DNA of 64,000 nucleotides from Ferrimonas aestuarii (GCF_005116665.1 NZ_SWCJ01000004.1:1-64000), one strand, 5' to 3'. Counted from the first letter of the stretch, positions 7,107 to 18,513 are shown. Program-made: numbers and translations. Notes: generated from the sequence alone by a model not told the origin.

Positions 7107-8555
7107 CTACTCATTTGTTGGCGTTGACGCCAAACTGTGCCACAGCGCCATCACCCCATAGCTTCGCCAAGGACGCCACTCCTGCGCCACCCGCAACGTT
7201 TGCGCTGGCGTGCCCTTTTCCAGCTGTAAGCCATGATAAAGCCCAAGATCAGATGCTGGAAACGCGTCAGTTTCTCGCAACGCTCGCATACACACGTAGT
7301 TCGCAGTCCAATCCCCAACCCCTGTAAGCTGGCACAGGCGCTTCACCCGTTGTTCCAGATCCCCCTCTCCGGCACCAAACCCGTTGGCGTACTCGCTAGC
7401 AATGCCATCAAGCCACGCCGCTCGGGTTTTGGTCAGGCCCAAACCAGCAAGGTCCTGCTGTGAAAGTTGCGCCGGCGTTGGAAACCAGCGCCGGCAGGAA
7501 GCTGTTTCGGATTCACGGCCACCAACTTCACTATGACCATAGCACTGTGCCAATCGCCCTAAGATGGTTCGTGCCGCAGAGACACTGATCTGCTGGCCCA
7601 CAAGCCCTCGAACCACCGCCTCAAATTCACTCCAGATGCCAGCGATTCGAAGCCCAGGGTGGTTCTGAATCGTCTTATCAAGGTGAGGGCAGCGGCTAAG
7701 GTGATCCAGCGCTTGGGGATCAAAATCCAGATCAAACATCTGCCGAATTCTCTGCATAACGGACAACAAGGTTTTGGGCTCAGACCAACTTAGGGTGAGA
7801 TGAAGAAGGGGCTTAGTGGCATCGGGCTCAACCTCGAACCAACCGCGAACTCCCAACCAATCTATGGTTCGACCGTACTTACTGCCTTCGACCCACTCCA
7901 CACCAGCAACCGCCCGCAGACGTAAAAACGCCAACATCGCCTCCCAATCCAGAGGCGGTCGGTAGTTAAGTTTTAGCTTGAGAGTTGGGCCAGTCTCGCC
8001 GCTGCCTCGGCGTATGTCCGAAGGCGTTAACGAAAACTGAGAGATAAATGCATCATTAAAACGTCGGCGTGATTGGAAACCAGAGGCAAAAGCCACATCA
8101 AGCACTGGCAGTGTGGTTTCCGCGAGCAACTGCTTGGCAAACAGTAAACGGTGATTGAGTGCATAAGCCAAAGGTGCCACGCCAACGTGCTCTAGAAACA
8201 GACGTCTCAAGTGGCGATCGCTCACTCCGAGGCGCTCAGAAAACTCGGCGATGCCAGAGGTAAGTTCACCAGCATGAATCAAGGCCAATGCCCGCTTCAC
8301 CGTGGTTTGGGTGCCTTGCCATGCTGGGCTCAGAGGCGCTGTCTCAGGGCGACAGCGCAGACAAGGCCGATATCCCGCTTCAGCGGCGGCGGCCGCGTGC
8401 TCAAAGTACTCAACGTTAGCTTCTTTCGGCGGCGGCGCTGGGCACACGGGGCGGCAATAGATGCCGGTCGTTTTTACCGCGGTAAAAAAGCGGCCATCAA
8501 ACCGATGGTCGCGGGCTAATCTGGCTTGATGGCAATGGTCGATGTTCAGTTTCAT
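7107..8555 (-). CDS. Ada regulatory domain fused to AlkA DNA glycosylase
   Basis: Bifunctional alkylation-damage protein of 482 residues. Residues 1-75 are the Ada zinc domain with Cys34, Cys38, Cys65 and Cys68; in Ada, Cys38 accepts methyl groups from phosphotriesters and switches the protein to an activator. Residues 80-185 are an AraC-type helix-turn-helix pair. Residues 190-482 are AlkA: the N-terminal beta domain, then an HhH-GPD glycosylase fold with the hairpin LTGVGDWTA (410-418) and a probable catalytic Asp436 (FPASD). It would both sense methylation and excise 3-methyladenine-type bases. It lacks the C-terminal O6-methyltransferase domain of classical Ada; ogt follows in the operon. 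I see no clear Ada box upstream. Confidence 0.93.
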   Translation of the reverse strand: MKLNIDHCHQARLARDHRFDGRFFTAVKTTGIYCRPVCPAPPPKEANVEYFEHAAAAAEAGYRPCLRCRPETAPLSPAWQGTQTTVKRALALIHAGELTSGIAEFSERLGVSDRHLRRLFLEHVGVAPLAYALNHRLLFAKQLLAETTLPVLDVAFASGFQSRRRFNDAFISQFSLTPSDIRRGSGETGPTLKLKLNYRPPLDWEAMLAFLRLRAVAGVEWVEGSKYGRTIDWLGVRGWFEVEPDATKPLLHLTLSWSEPKTLLSVMQRIRQMFDLDFDPQALDHLSRCPHLDKTIQNHPGLRIAGIWSEFEAVVRGLVGQQISVSAARTILGRLAQCYGHSEVGGRESETASCRRWFPTPAQLSQQDLAGLGLTKTRAAWLDGIASEYANGFGAGEGDLEQRVKRLCQLTGVGDWTANYVCMRALRETDAFPASDLGLYHGLQLEKGTPAQTLRVAQEWRPWRSYGVMALWHSLASTPTNE

Positions 8556-8616
8556 CGTGGCAGAGTAACACAGACAAACACCGCCATAAGCCAGATCCGG
8601 ACCTCAATAGCGACGA

Positions 8617-9168
8617 TTAACGGCCGAGCATTCGAGTTAGAGTGCGATCCTTATCAATCCAGTGATGCTTCAGGGCACCAGCAACATGCAACACAACCAC
8701 AGCAATCAACATGTAGCCCGCAAGCTCATGGAGAATGTGGCCCCATTCGGCAACGGTGGCATTAAGTGGAATCACTTCGCCAGGGTTAGCTGGATCTGGA
8801 TTCATGGCCAATAACTGCCATCCGAAAATGGGTAATCCGTGCCCACCTGCGCCAGACATCATCATGCCTGAGATCGGCATAAGCAGGGTGCCGATGAGTA
8901 ACATCCAATGCACCAAATGAGCCACTAATCGCATCCCTGGGCCGCTGTTGCCCACCGGCTTAGGCCAGCCGTTGCGCGAGCGCCAAAATACTCTAGCGAG
9001 TGCCACCAACACCAGTAGGATGCCAACGGACTTGTGTATTGGATACAGGGCATAAATCCCCGCCTCCTTCATCACCACGCCAGTAATCAACAGGGCGATA
9101 AAAGTTATGCCGACTAACCAGTGCAGACCGATAGTCCACTTCGAAAATTGTTGTTCTGAGTCTCTCAT
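8617..9168 (-). CDS. Cytochrome b561 family protein
   Basis: Four-helix inner-membrane dihaem cytochrome of the bacterial b561 (YodB/CybB) type, thought to pass electrons from quinol, in E. coli with superoxide as a known partner. The 183-residue product has four hydrophobic segments (about 12-32, 45-62, 84-104, 148-170) and conserved histidines His16, His45, His84 or His87, His147 and His161 that can bind haem. It stands alone between two oppositely read units, with its own promoter region at 9169-9300. The physiological partner cannot be deduced from the neighbours. Confidence 0.88.
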   Translation of the reverse strand: MRDSEQQFSKWTIGLHWLVGITFIALLITGVVMKEAGIYALYPIHKSVGILLVLVALARVFWRSRNGWPKPVGNSGPGMRLVAHLVHWMLLIGTLLMPISGMMMSGAGGHGLPIFGWQLLAMNPDPANPGEVIPLNATVAEWGHILHELAGYMLIAVVVLHVAGALKHHWIDKDRTLTRMLGR

Positions 9169-9302
9169 ACGTCGTTCCTTTTACTTCTAGCTGTCAGGCC
9201 ACAACTGCACACATTCAGCAAACACCTTGACCCATTCATTCCAGCACGAGTTATATCGCAGCAACGGTTAACAACGAGTTAACGCCAGTAAGGTATGACG
9301 TC

Positions 9303-9340
9303 ACAAAAACAAAAATGCCAGTCATTGAGACTGGCATTTA
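9303..9340 (-). terminator. Rho-independent terminator after murA
   Basis: On the minus strand an 11-base stem AAATGCCAGTC / GACTGGCATTT (9313-9323 with 9329-9339) is followed by a run rich in T (TTTTTGTTTTTG counting the end of the stem). It ends the mlaF-to-murA unit. Confidence 0.93.
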
Positions 9341-9358
9341 ACAACAATTCGGTGGCCG

Positions 9359-10884
<1,526 letters not shown>

Positions 10885-10904
10885 GCGATTCCCCTTTCAA
10901 CGCC

Positions 10905-11186
10905 TTAGGATAGCGTTAAAAATTCAATATCATAAAGTTCGATCAGAGCCTGCATCCCTTTAGGAGGCGACACCAGATTGATTGTCTGACCCTGAGATTG
11001 TGCCTGCCCAATCCAGCGCAGCAACAGTGCTAAGCCGGCACTGTCGCAACGACTCACAGCGGCAAGGTCAATTTCAGTCACTTCCGCAGGCACGGTAAAA
11101 CTCTTGGTAAGCTCAGGAACGGTATCCAAGGTCAACACCCCAGATAGCGTCATTCGCTCCCCTTGCTGGACATGGGTTAATGTCAT
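10905..11186 (-). CDS. mlaB: Lipid asymmetry maintenance protein MlaB (STAS domain)
   Basis: Cytoplasmic STAS-domain subunit that binds MlaF and stimulates the MlaFEDB phospholipid transporter. The 93-residue product shows the STAS pattern with LSGVLTLDTVPEL, then IDLAAVSRCDSAGLALLLRW, where the serine of CDSAG is the position phosphorylated or mimicked in anti-sigma antagonists. The start ATG overlaps the mlaC stop by four bases (ATGA). It lies 20 bases before ibaG. Confidence 0.92.
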   Translation of the reverse strand: MTLTHVQQGERMTLSGVLTLDTVPELTKSFTVPAEVTEIDLAAVSRCDSAGLALLLRWIGQAQSQGQTINLVSPPKGMQALIELYDIEFLTLS

Positions 11187-11818
11187 TGGCTCTGCCCTGT
11201 GGTCGCCACAATACCTTTTCGATTGCGATCCGCCAACTGTTCTGTCACCGACTCAATGCCCTGCTGACGAATCAAACCGCCCAGCTCCGCCTGTTGAGAT
11301 GCCAACAAACTGATGCCTTCTGCAACTAAATCAAACACCTTCCAATGGCCTTTCTTGTTGCGGCGCGATTTGAATTGCAGGTCGATGGGATCTCGACCTG
11401 GCTCCAACAATTTCACGTTGACCGCCACAATTTTAGCGTCGGCGAATGGCGTGTCGTTACCAAACTGCAGGGTTTGATCGGTGTACTTATCGAAAGCGCT
11501 GGCGAACGTGGCTAACATGTATTCTTTAAACTCTGCGGTAAAGGCCGCGCGCTGCTCTTTGGTGGCCCTACGAGCTTGCTGCCCCATCACTTTAAGGGCG
11601 GCGTACTTGTAATCGATGTAAGGCAAAAGCTCTTCATCAATCAACTGGCGAACCTTGGCCTTGTCGTGCTCTAGGGCGTCTCGCTCGGCACTGATACGCA
11701 TCAGCGAGCGTTCAGTGACCTGCTTAAGCATCTCGTTTGGATCGCTGAACTGGGTAGGCTCAGCCACCACAGAAAAACAGGTCAAAACTAACAGTGCGGT
11801 TAACCAACGTTTGAACAT
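11183..11818 (-). CDS. mlaC: Periplasmic phospholipid carrier MlaC
   Basis: Soluble carrier that shuttles phospholipid between the outer-membrane MlaA complex and inner-membrane MlaFEDB. The 211-residue product starts MFKRWLTALLVLTCFSVVA, a Sec signal peptide ending near residue 20, and continues with the MlaC fold (YKYAALKVMGQQARRAT; FKSRRNKKGHWKVFDL). The ATG at 11818 is preferred to an in-frame start at 11860, which would precede the signal peptide by 14 residues. Four bases separate it from mlaD. No mlaA gene is present in this window. Confidence 0.94.
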   Translation of the reverse strand: MFKRWLTALLVLTCFSVVAEPTQFSDPNEMLKQVTERSLMRISAERDALEHDKAKVRQLIDEELLPYIDYKYAALKVMGQQARRATKEQRAAFTAEFKEYMLATFASAFDKYTDQTLQFGNDTPFADAKIVAVNVKLLEPGRDPIDLQFKSRRNKKGHWKVFDLVAEGISLLASQQAELGGLIRQQGIESVTEQLADRNRKGIVATTGQSQ

Positions 11819-11822
11819 CGTC

Positions 11823-12293
11823 TTAGCCCTCTTTACCCATGCTATACAGGAACTGACCAATCAGCTCTTCCAAAACAACGGCGCTGCGAGTGTCTTCCAG
11901 ACGATCCCCATCGGCCAACAGTTCAGACTCGTCATCCATAAAGCCTGGGGTGATGCCAATGTACTGCTCACCCAATAATCCTGAAGTCAAAATTGACGCG
12001 CTGGAGCTGTCAGTAAACTGATCGAAACGGCTCTCAATCGCCATGGTAACCACAGGGAGCAGCAGTTCAGGATCAAGATCAATGGCGGTAACTCGACCCA
12101 CAACCACGCCGCCCACTTTCACCGGAGAGCGCTCTTTCAGGCTGCCGATGTTGTCGAACTGTGCCGTTAACTTGTACACATTGGTGTGGGCACTCGGATC
12201 GATATCCGCCACTTTAAACACCAACACTAGGAAGGCGATCATGCCCGCCAACAGGAAGCCACCAACGGCCAATTCCGTATTTCGTTTAATCAT
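11823..12293 (-). CDS. mlaD: Lipid transport substrate-binding MCE protein MlaD
   Basis: Hexameric inner-membrane MCE-domain protein forming the periplasmic ring of the MlaFEDB transporter. The 156-residue product has one N-terminal membrane helix (about 7-27) followed by a single MCE domain (about 38-118) with FDNIGSLKERSPVKVGGVVVGRV and GLLGEQYIGI. The ATG at 12293 follows the mlaE stop by one base. An in-frame TTG four codons upstream lies inside mlaE and is rejected. Confidence 0.95.
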   Translation of the reverse strand: MIKRNTELAVGGFLLAGMIAFLVLVFKVADIDPSAHTNVYKLTAQFDNIGSLKERSPVKVGGVVVGRVTAIDLDPELLLPVVTMAIESRFDQFTDSSSASILTSGLLGEQYIGITPGFMDDESELLADGDRLEDTRSAVVLEELIGQFLYSMGKEG

Positions 12294-12294
12294 C

Positions 12295-13077
12295 TTAATT
12301 TCCAAACATCATTGCCGTAAGTAAGAAATCCAGCCCCAACACCGCTAGGGACGCGTGCACCACAGTGTTGGTTGTGGCTTTGCCCAACCCCTCAGCTGTT
12401 GGTACCGCGTTGTAACCTTTGTAGGTTGCAATCCAGGTCACCACCACCGCAAAGACCACAGATTTAATCATGCAATTTACAATATCCTGACGCCACTCCA
12501 CCTGAGAGTTCAGAATTGACCAGAATGCCCCGCTGTCGATGCCTTTCCATTCAACACCAACCAGATGACCACCCCATACGCCCAGCGCACAGAACATCAA
12601 GGTTAATAATGGCATGCTGATTACGCCCGCCCAGAACCGCGGTGCAATCACTCGGCGAAGCGGGTCCACCGCCATCATCTCTAAACTGGCTAACTGTTCC
12701 GTGGCCTTCATCAAGCCGATCTCAGCAGTTAAGGCAGAGCCTGCTCGGCCGGCAAACAGCAGCGCCGTCACTACCGGCCCGAGCTCACGCAGCAGCGATA
12801 GGGCAACCATGGGCCCTAAGCTCTCTTCGGTGCCAAAATCCACCAAAATGGTGTAACCCTGCAATCCCAGCACCAGACCGATAAACAAGCCAGAAATCAG
12901 GATAATCAACATGGAACGAACGCCCACGTTATATAGCTGAGCCACCAACAGTGGCGCCATCTTCTTGGGCTCTGGGCGATGGATTAGCGCCCCAGTCAGC
13001 ATCAGGCCAGCTCGGCCTAATGAGGCCACCTTACCGATGCCGGTTTGTCCCAAAGATTGAATTTTATCGACGATCAT
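12295..13077 (-). CDS. mlaE: Lipid transport permease MlaE
   Basis: Permease of the Mla ABC transporter that maintains lipid asymmetry of the outer membrane. The 260-residue product has the family core with [44 protein letters not shown] and a row of five to six membrane segments ending in [14 protein letters not shown]. Its ATG overlaps the mlaF stop by four bases (ATGA), showing translational coupling. Confidence 0.95.
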   Translation of the reverse strand: MIVDKIQSLGQTGIGKVASLGRAGLMLTGALIHRPEPKKMAPLLVAQLYNVGVRSMLIILISGLFIGLVLGLQGYTILVDFGTEESLGPMVALSLLRELGPVVTALLFAGRAGSALTAEIGLMKATEQLASLEMMAVDPLRRVIAPRFWAGVISMPLLTLMFCALGVWGGHLVGVEWKGIDSGAFWSILNSQVEWRQDIVNCMIKSVVFAVVVTWIATYKGYNAVPTAEGLGKATTNTVVHASLAVLGLDFLLTAMMFGN

Positions 13078-13877
13078 TCTTCCAACAACTCCTTCTGGTA
13101 ATCCTCAGCTGGGTAGTGGAATGCCACCGGACCATCCGCCTGCCCTTGAAGGAATTGCTGCAACATTGGCGAGGGGGCAGACAGCAACTCTTGGCTGTCT
13201 CCAGCCCCAATGACTCGTCCTTCGGCGATCACATAGGCGTAATCCGCAATAGACAGCACCTCTTGGACGTCATGACTAACCACCACGGACGTTAACGAGA
13301 GCGCTTGGCCCAACTCTTTGATCAATTTAACCAATACCGCCATAGAGATGGGATCTTGCCCCGCAAAGGGTTCGTCGTACATCACCAACTCGGGTTCCAG
13401 TGCGATGGCTCGTGCCAAGGCGGCGCGGCGCTGCATACCACCGGAAAGTTCCGATGGCATCAATTTATGCGCACCTCTAAGCCCCACAGCTTCCAGCTTC
13501 ATCAGCACCAAGCGGCGAATTAGGCCTTCATCAAGGTCAGTGTGTTCACGCAGGGGAAACGCAACATTATCGAATACCGACATGTCGGTAAAAAGTGCAC
13601 CGGATTGAAACAGCATGCTCATGCGCCGTCTCGAACGGAATAGGTCTTGGCGAGACAATTGATTCAGATCTCGACCATCAAACAGCACCTCACCAGAATC
13701 TGGCGTCAGTTGCGCTCCGATGAGCTTCAAAAGTGTTGTTTTACCGATGCCGGATGGCCCCATGATGGCGGTCACTTTGCCCTTGGGAATCACCAAGTCA
13801 AGGCCATCAAAAATTTTACGAGAGCCCCGACTGAAGGTTAGCCCTTTGACCTCAATGAGGTTGTTTTGAGATTCCAC
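13074..13877 (-). CDS. mlaF: Lipid transport ATPase MlaF
   Basis: ATP-binding subunit of the MlaFEDB transporter. The 267-residue product has Walker [10 protein letters not shown] (40-48), the signature [14 protein letters not shown] (about 143-156) and Walker [15 protein letters not shown], followed by the switch histidine in VVSHD. The C-terminal extension after residue 240 is typical of MlaF. It uses a GTG start with GGAAG about ten bases upstream. It is the first gene of the mlaFEDCB-ibaG-murA unit; the 270-base gap to yrbG must hold its promoter, but I could not choose one. Confidence 0.95.
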   Translation of the reverse strand: MESQNNLIEVKGLTFSRGSRKIFDGLDLVIPKGKVTAIMGPSGIGKTTLLKLIGAQLTPDSGEVLFDGRDLNQLSRQDLFRSRRRMSMLFQSGALFTDMSVFDNVAFPLREHTDLDEGLIRRLVLMKLEAVGLRGAHKLMPSELSGGMQRRAALARAIALEPELVMYDEPFAGQDPISMAVLVKLIKELGQALSLTSVVVSHDVQEVLSIADYAYVIAEGRVIGAGDSQELLSAPSPMLQQFLQGQADGPVAFHYPAEDYQKELLEE

Positions 13878-14149
13878 GTCGAATTATCTTCCCATTACTT
13901 TAGTCTGCCCAAAGCAGCCCAATAGATTAACAGTTCTGCTGCAGTGATTTAAGCATCTAACTGTTAAATATGATTTCTATGCTGAAATCCCAAGGGGGAG
14001 AATTTTCCCTTTCCATTGTCTTTTTGTCCCCAACAGCAATAGTAAGGTTCCCCTTGTGGACTCATTGTTAACATCACCGCCTATTGCCCTTTTCTTTTCA
14101 GCCACTTCGGGCGACAATGCAGGTTTTAACCGTTTTTACCCTCAAGGCC

Positions 14150-15112
14150 ATGCTAATTAATCTCTTGATGCTGTTTGCCGGACTCGCCCTGCTAGTCTGG
14201 AGTGCAGACCGATTTGTTTACGGTGCCGCCGCCGTGGCTCGTAATTTTGGCCTTCCGTCAATGATCATCGGCTTAACCATCGTTTCCATGGGCTCATCGG
14301 CGCCAGAGATGATGGTCTCCGCGACCGCCGCTTTAGATGGCAAAGTTGATACCGCCATCGGTAACGTCATCGGCTCTAACATCGCCAACATCACCCTGAT
14401 TCTCGGCGCCACCGCCCTGCTGCGCTCGTTAGCGGTCAATAGCCTGACATTAAAACGAGAGATGCCACTGATGATGGCCGCCAGTTTGTTGGCTGGCTAT
14501 CTGCTGCATGATCTTGAGCTTAGCTTCCTCGATGGCATCCTGCTGCTGGTAGCGTTTGTCGGCGTGTTAACGTATTTAAGCGTCAGCGCCTATCGCAATC
14601 GCGATACCGATCCGTTGGCTCACGCCAATGATGATGACATCCCAGATAACCTTCCGACCTGGCAAGCGTTTGCTTGGTTGATTGTCGGCATGGCACTGCT
14701 TCCTTTGGCCTCGAACTGGATGGTGGATGGTGCAGTCGGCATTGCCAAATGGTTTGGCATGAGCGATCTGGTGATCGGCCTGACCATCATCGCCATCGGT
14801 ACCAGCTTGCCTGAATTAGCGGCCTGCGTTGCCGGTGTACTCAAAGGCGAGTCCGACCTTGCCATCGGCAATGTGGTGGGGTCGAACCTGTTTAACATTC
14901 TGGCCGTGTTGGCCATTCCAGCACTGATCGCACCGGGAACAATCGACGCCAATGCGGCAGGTCGAGATCTCTACATTATGTTAGGCACCAGCCTGGCACC
15001 ATTGGCGATACTGTGGATGAAGAAAAACCAACAGTTAGGACGACGAGAAGGCATCGCCCTGTTGGCGGTGTTCATCGCATACCAAAGCCTACTATTTGTG
15101 CAAGCTAGCTAA
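14150..15112 (+). CDS. yrbG: Calcium/sodium antiporter family protein YrbG
   Basis: Inner-membrane cation antiporter of the CaCA family. The 320-residue product has the two duplicated alpha repeats: GSSAPEMMVS with GSNIANITLILG in the first half, and GTSLPELAACVAG with GSNLFNILAVL in the second, on about ten membrane helices. The ATG at 14150 aligns with the E. coli start; an ATG at 14117 is possible because neither has a strong ribosome binding site. It is the first gene of the plus-strand yrbG-kdsD-kdsC-lptCAB-rpoN series. Transported ion is not proven even in E. coli. Confidence 0.92.
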   Translation: MLINLLMLFAGLALLVWSADRFVYGAAAVARNFGLPSMIIGLTIVSMGSSAPEMMVSATAALDGKVDTAIGNVIGSNIANITLILGATALLRSLAVNSLTLKREMPLMMAASLLAGYLLHDLELSFLDGILLLVAFVGVLTYLSVSAYRNRDTDPLAHANDDDIPDNLPTWQAFAWLIVGMALLPLASNWMVDGAVGIAKWFGMSDLVIGLTIIAIGTSLPELAACVAGVLKGESDLAIGNVVGSNLFNILAVLAIPALIAPGTIDANAAGRDLYIMLGTSLAPLAILWMKKNQQLGRREGIALLAVFIAYQSLLFVQAS

Positions 15113-15129
15113 AGGATCAACGTAATACC

Positions 15130-16104
15130 ATGGCTACCCCAAACGAGCTGTGCCAGTGGGCACGAGACGTTATCGACACTGAAATTGGCGCACTGAATGG
15201 CTTGAAACAGCAGATTAACCAAGCCTTTGTTGACGCCTGTGAACTAATTCAATCCTGCCGTGGCAAAGTCATCGTGATGGGCATGGGAAAGTCTGGCCAC
15301 ATTGGCCACAAGATTGCCGCTACATTGGCCAGCACTGGCACTCCCTCATTCTTTGTCCACCCAGGTGAAGCCAGTCATGGCGACCTTGGGATGATTAGCG
15401 ATTCGGATGTGGTCATCGCCATCTCCAACTCAGGTGAAGCCAGCGAGATCATGACGCTGATGCCAGTAATTCGCCGCCATGACATCCAAGTAATCGCCAT
15501 GACCGGCAACCCAGAATCCAGTCTCGCTAAGGTAGCCCAAATTCACCTGAACATTGCGGTAGAGAAAGAGGCCTGTCCTCTGGGATTAGCCCCCACCTCT
15601 TCCACCACGGCCACACTGGCGATGGGCGATGCCCTAGCCGTTGCTCTGCTTCAGGCGAAAGGCTTTACTGCCGATGATTTTGCCCTGTCTCACCCAGGAG
15701 GCGCATTGGGCCGTAAACTACTATTACGGGTAGACGACATCACCCACACAGGGGAACAATTGCCGGTCGTTGGCACCCAAGTGAGTATCTCCACCGCCCT
15801 ACTTGAAGTTTCTGCCAAAGGGCTTGGCATGACCTGCATCGTCGATGACTATGGTGTCATGCAAGGGCTATTCACCGATGGCGACCTACGTCGAGTGCTC
15901 GATGCCCGCATCGACATCCACAGCACCAGCATTGGTGAGGTGATGACAAAAAAACCCATCGTCATTAGCGATAACCTGCTTGCGGCAGAAGCACTAAAGT
16001 TGATGGAGCAGAAAAACATTAATGGTTTGATTCGCGTGGATACTCAAGGCGCTCCCTTAGGCGCACTCAATATGATGGACATGCTAAAAGCCGGAGTACT
16101 CTAA
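15130..16104 (+). CDS. kdsD: Arabinose-5-phosphate isomerase KdsD
   Basis: Converts ribulose 5-phosphate to arabinose 5-phosphate, the first step towards Kdo of lipopolysaccharide. The 324-residue product has an N-terminal SIS domain (about 36-170) with GMGKSGHIGHKIAATLAS and ISNSGEASEI, and two C-terminal CBS domains (about 205-324). It lies 17 bases after yrbG and its stop directly abuts the kdsC ATG. Confidence 0.95.
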   Translation: MATPNELCQWARDVIDTEIGALNGLKQQINQAFVDACELIQSCRGKVIVMGMGKSGHIGHKIAATLASTGTPSFFVHPGEASHGDLGMISDSDVVIAISNSGEASEIMTLMPVIRRHDIQVIAMTGNPESSLAKVAQIHLNIAVEKEACPLGLAPTSSTTATLAMGDALAVALLQAKGFTADDFALSHPGGALGRKLLLRVDDITHTGEQLPVVGTQVSISTALLEVSAKGLGMTCIVDDYGVMQGLFTDGDLRRVLDARIDIHSTSIGEVMTKKPIVISDNLLAAEALKLMEQKNINGLIRVDTQGAPLGALNMMDMLKAGVL

Positions 16105-16659
16105 ATGAACCAAGTGGATACCGTTTACGGCCCTGTTTCAGAGACCGTGTTCCAAGCCGCCAAGCAGATTAGACTACTGATCTGCGATGTCGATGGTGTG
16201 TTCTCCGATGGCCGCATCTATTTAGGTAACGACGGTGAGGAGTTAAAGGCATTTCACACCAAAGATGGCTTTGGCATTAAGGCGCTTCAGAATAGCGGCG
16301 TTGCCGTCGCCATCATCACCGGCAGAAAGTCAGCCATCGTCGAAAATCGAATGACCAACCTTGGGGTGAAGCACATCTACCAAGGAGTGGACAACAAGCT
16401 CACCGCCTACGAGCAATTGAAGCGTGATCTCAACGTGGATGACTCTCAATGTGCCTACATTGGCGATGACATGGTGGACGCGCCAGTAATGCAACTCACC
16501 GGCTTAGGGGTTGCCGTCGAAGACGCCCACCCGATGCTGTTAAAAACCGCAGATCTTCGCACCTTTACCGCCGGTGGTTTTGGCGCCGTCCGCGAAGTGT
16601 GCGACCTTATCATGGCGGCTCAGGGAAACCTTGAGTCGGCACAGGGCATGAGTGTATGA
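16105..16659 (+). CDS. kdsC: Kdo-8-phosphate phosphatase KdsC
   Basis: HAD-family phosphatase removing phosphate from Kdo 8-phosphate. The 184-residue product has the catalytic loop CDVDGVFSDG with nucleophile Asp28 and acid Asp30, the second motif IITGRKS, and YIGDDMVD for magnesium. It starts at the base after the kdsD stop, and its own stop overlaps lptC by four bases. Confidence 0.95.
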   Translation: MNQVDTVYGPVSETVFQAAKQIRLLICDVDGVFSDGRIYLGNDGEELKAFHTKDGFGIKALQNSGVAVAIITGRKSAIVENRMTNLGVKHIYQGVDNKLTAYEQLKRDLNVDDSQCAYIGDDMVDAPVMQLTGLGVAVEDAHPMLLKTADLRTFTAGGFGAVREVCDLIMAAQGNLESAQGMSV

Positions 16660-17210
16660 AGCGAGAAGGGATCGCCATCGTCGTTCTGTTTGCTGCCGCG
16701 CTGTTTTTGACCTGGCGTTCCATGCAATTGAAGGACGAAGAGGTCGATAGCAGCTCCGGCTTGTATCAGCCTGACTTTACCGCCGAAAACCTAAGTAGCA
16801 GAATCTACTCAGACAAAGGTCACCTCAATGCGGAAGTCGAAGCGGAATACATGGAGCATTATCAGTCGCTAGCACTGACTCGGCTCAAACAACCCGTCTA
16901 CCTGCTGTATCCAGAAAACAGCGATGGACAGTGGCAAATACAAGCCCGAGCGGGGCAATTGAGCGATGGGCGTCATGTGGTGCTTGAGAATGATGTTATC
17001 ATCACAGCCATTGAGCCAAATGAGCCATTGAAAACATTAACCACCAGCTATTTAGAGTTGGACTTAGAAACCATGATCATGACCTCGAATAGGCGGATTG
17101 ACGGCCAGGGAGAAGATTTCGAGATTCATGCAACAGGGTTGTGGGCTGACCTCAACCTAAATCAAATTGAACTGAAAAGTCAGGTAAATGCCATCTATGA
17201 AACCCGTTAA
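16656..17210 (+). CDS. lptC: Lipopolysaccharide export protein LptC
   Basis: Bitopic inner-membrane protein that receives LPS from the LptBFG extractor and passes it to LptA. The 184-residue product has one N-terminal helix (about 4-22) and a periplasmic OstA-like beta-jellyroll domain, with YSDKGHLNAEVEAEYMEHY. The start overlaps the kdsC stop (ATGA) and the 3' end overlaps lptA by 14 bases. Confidence 0.93.
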   Translation: MKREGIAIVVLFAAALFLTWRSMQLKDEEVDSSSGLYQPDFTAENLSSRIYSDKGHLNAEVEAEYMEHYQSLALTRLKQPVYLLYPENSDGQWQIQARAGQLSDGRHVVLENDVIITAIEPNEPLKTLTTSYLELDLETMIMTSNRRIDGQGEDFEIHATGLWADLNLNQIELKSQVNAIYETR

Positions 17211-17721
17211 GCACCTACTGACCTCTTTGTTACTGGCAACCAGCCTAGGCGTATCGGCACTGGACAGCGACATCAACCAACCTGTTGATGTGAAATCTGA
17301 CCACAGTAACGCCGACATTCAAAAGGGCGTATTGGTTTACTCAGGTCGCGTTCGGATCTCTCAGGGCACCATGTTGATTAAAGCCGATGAACTGCAGGCC
17401 AAGACCAACGACAAAAAGGTGCTAAAGGTACTCATTGCCACAGGCAATCCAGCCACCTATGAGCAGATGATGGAAAACGGCAAGCTCGCCAAGGCAGAAG
17501 CCAATGAGATTCGCTACGATGTGGCCCAGCGCACCCTGACCCTTTCCGGAGGGGCTCAGATGAGCCAAGCGGGTAGCTTGGTAACCGGTGACATCATCCG
17601 TTACGACCTCGATAAACAGCAACTGGATGCACAGGGCACCAAGGATCAACAGATCACCACCACCTTCCAGCCTGCTGCCGCAGAAAAGAAGTCGTCTGAA
17701 TCTGAGAACGAGCCACAATGA
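17197..17721 (+). CDS. lptA: Lipopolysaccharide transport periplasmic protein LptA
   Basis: Periplasmic bridge protein whose jellyroll units form the path for LPS between membranes. The 174-residue product has a signal peptide [21 protein letters not shown] and the OstA core [23 protein letters not shown] with [22 protein letters not shown]. An ATG at 17188 would add three residues; the choice between the two is uncertain. It overlaps lptC at its start and lptB at its stop. Confidence 0.93.
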   Translation: MKPVKHLLTSLLLATSLGVSALDSDINQPVDVKSDHSNADIQKGVLVYSGRVRISQGTMLIKADELQAKTNDKKVLKVLIATGNPATYEQMMENGKLAKAEANEIRYDVAQRTLTLSGGAQMSQAGSLVTGDIIRYDLDKQQLDAQGTKDQQITTTFQPAAAEKKSSESENEPQ

Positions 17722-18449
17722 TGCACTCTACATTAACCGCCCTTCACTTAGCCAAAGCCTATAAGGGCCGTGAAGTAGTTAAGAACGTGAGCCTGCAGGT
17801 AAGTACCGGTCAGATCGTCGGTCTTCTTGGCCCTAACGGCGCTGGAAAAACCACCACGTTCTACATGGTGGTTGGCCTAGTTCAGAACGACCGCGGCTCA
17901 ATTCAGATCGACAACGAAGAGATCACCCTGCTGCCAATGCACAGTCGCGCTCGCAAAGGGATCGGTTATCTGCCCCAAGAGTCATCCATCTTCCGTAAGC
18001 TGAGTGTGCACGACAACCTGATGGCAGTGCTTCAAACCCGTAAGCACCTGAGTAAAGGCCAGCGACAGCAAAAACTGGAGCAGCTACTGGAAGAGTTCAA
18101 CATTACCCACATCCGCGACAGCTTAGGCATGAGCTTGTCCGGTGGTGAACGACGCCGAGTGGAGATCGCCCGCGCCTTGGCCGCCGACCCTAAGTTCATT
18201 CTGCTGGATGAGCCTTTTGCTGGGGTTGACCCGATTTCCGTTATCGACATTAAGAAGATCATCCAGCATCTGCGCGACCGTGGCCTTGGTGTATTGATCA
18301 CCGACCACAACGTTCGCGAAACACTGGACGTCTGTGAACACGCCTACATCGTGTCTCACGGAGAGCTCATTGCTCAAGGTGAGCCCCAGGCCATTTTGAA
18401 CAACAAGTTAGTGCGCTCTGTGTACCTGGGTGACCAGTTCAAGCTATAG
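17718..18449 (+). CDS. lptB: Lipopolysaccharide export ATPase LptB
   Basis: Cytoplasmic ATPase that drives LPS extraction with LptF and LptG, which are not in this window. The 243-residue product has Walker [10 protein letters not shown] (38-46), the signature [15 protein letters not shown] (about 139-153), Walker [14 protein letters not shown] and the switch [10 protein letters not shown]. The ATG overlaps the lptA stop by four bases; a second ATG follows directly and could be the true start. Confidence 0.96.
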   Translation: MMHSTLTALHLAKAYKGREVVKNVSLQVSTGQIVGLLGPNGAGKTTTFYMVVGLVQNDRGSIQIDNEEITLLPMHSRARKGIGYLPQESSIFRKLSVHDNLMAVLQTRKHLSKGQRQQKLEQLLEEFNITHIRDSLGMSLSGGERRRVEIARALAADPKFILLDEPFAGVDPISVIDIKKIIQHLRDRGLGVLITDHNVRETLDVCEHAYIVSHGELIAQGEPQAILNNKLVRSVYLGDQFKL

Positions 18450-18513
18450 TAATTCTTCTAATAACTATGCGAATGCAACGGGATAAAAAGGAAAATCGGA
18501 TGGGTTGCAGTAA

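Noticed and set aside
13878-14149. Divergent mlaF/yrbG promoters, including a sigma-E-like GGAACC
   Set aside because: The gap surely holds promoters, but no pair of hexamers was convincing enough to list.
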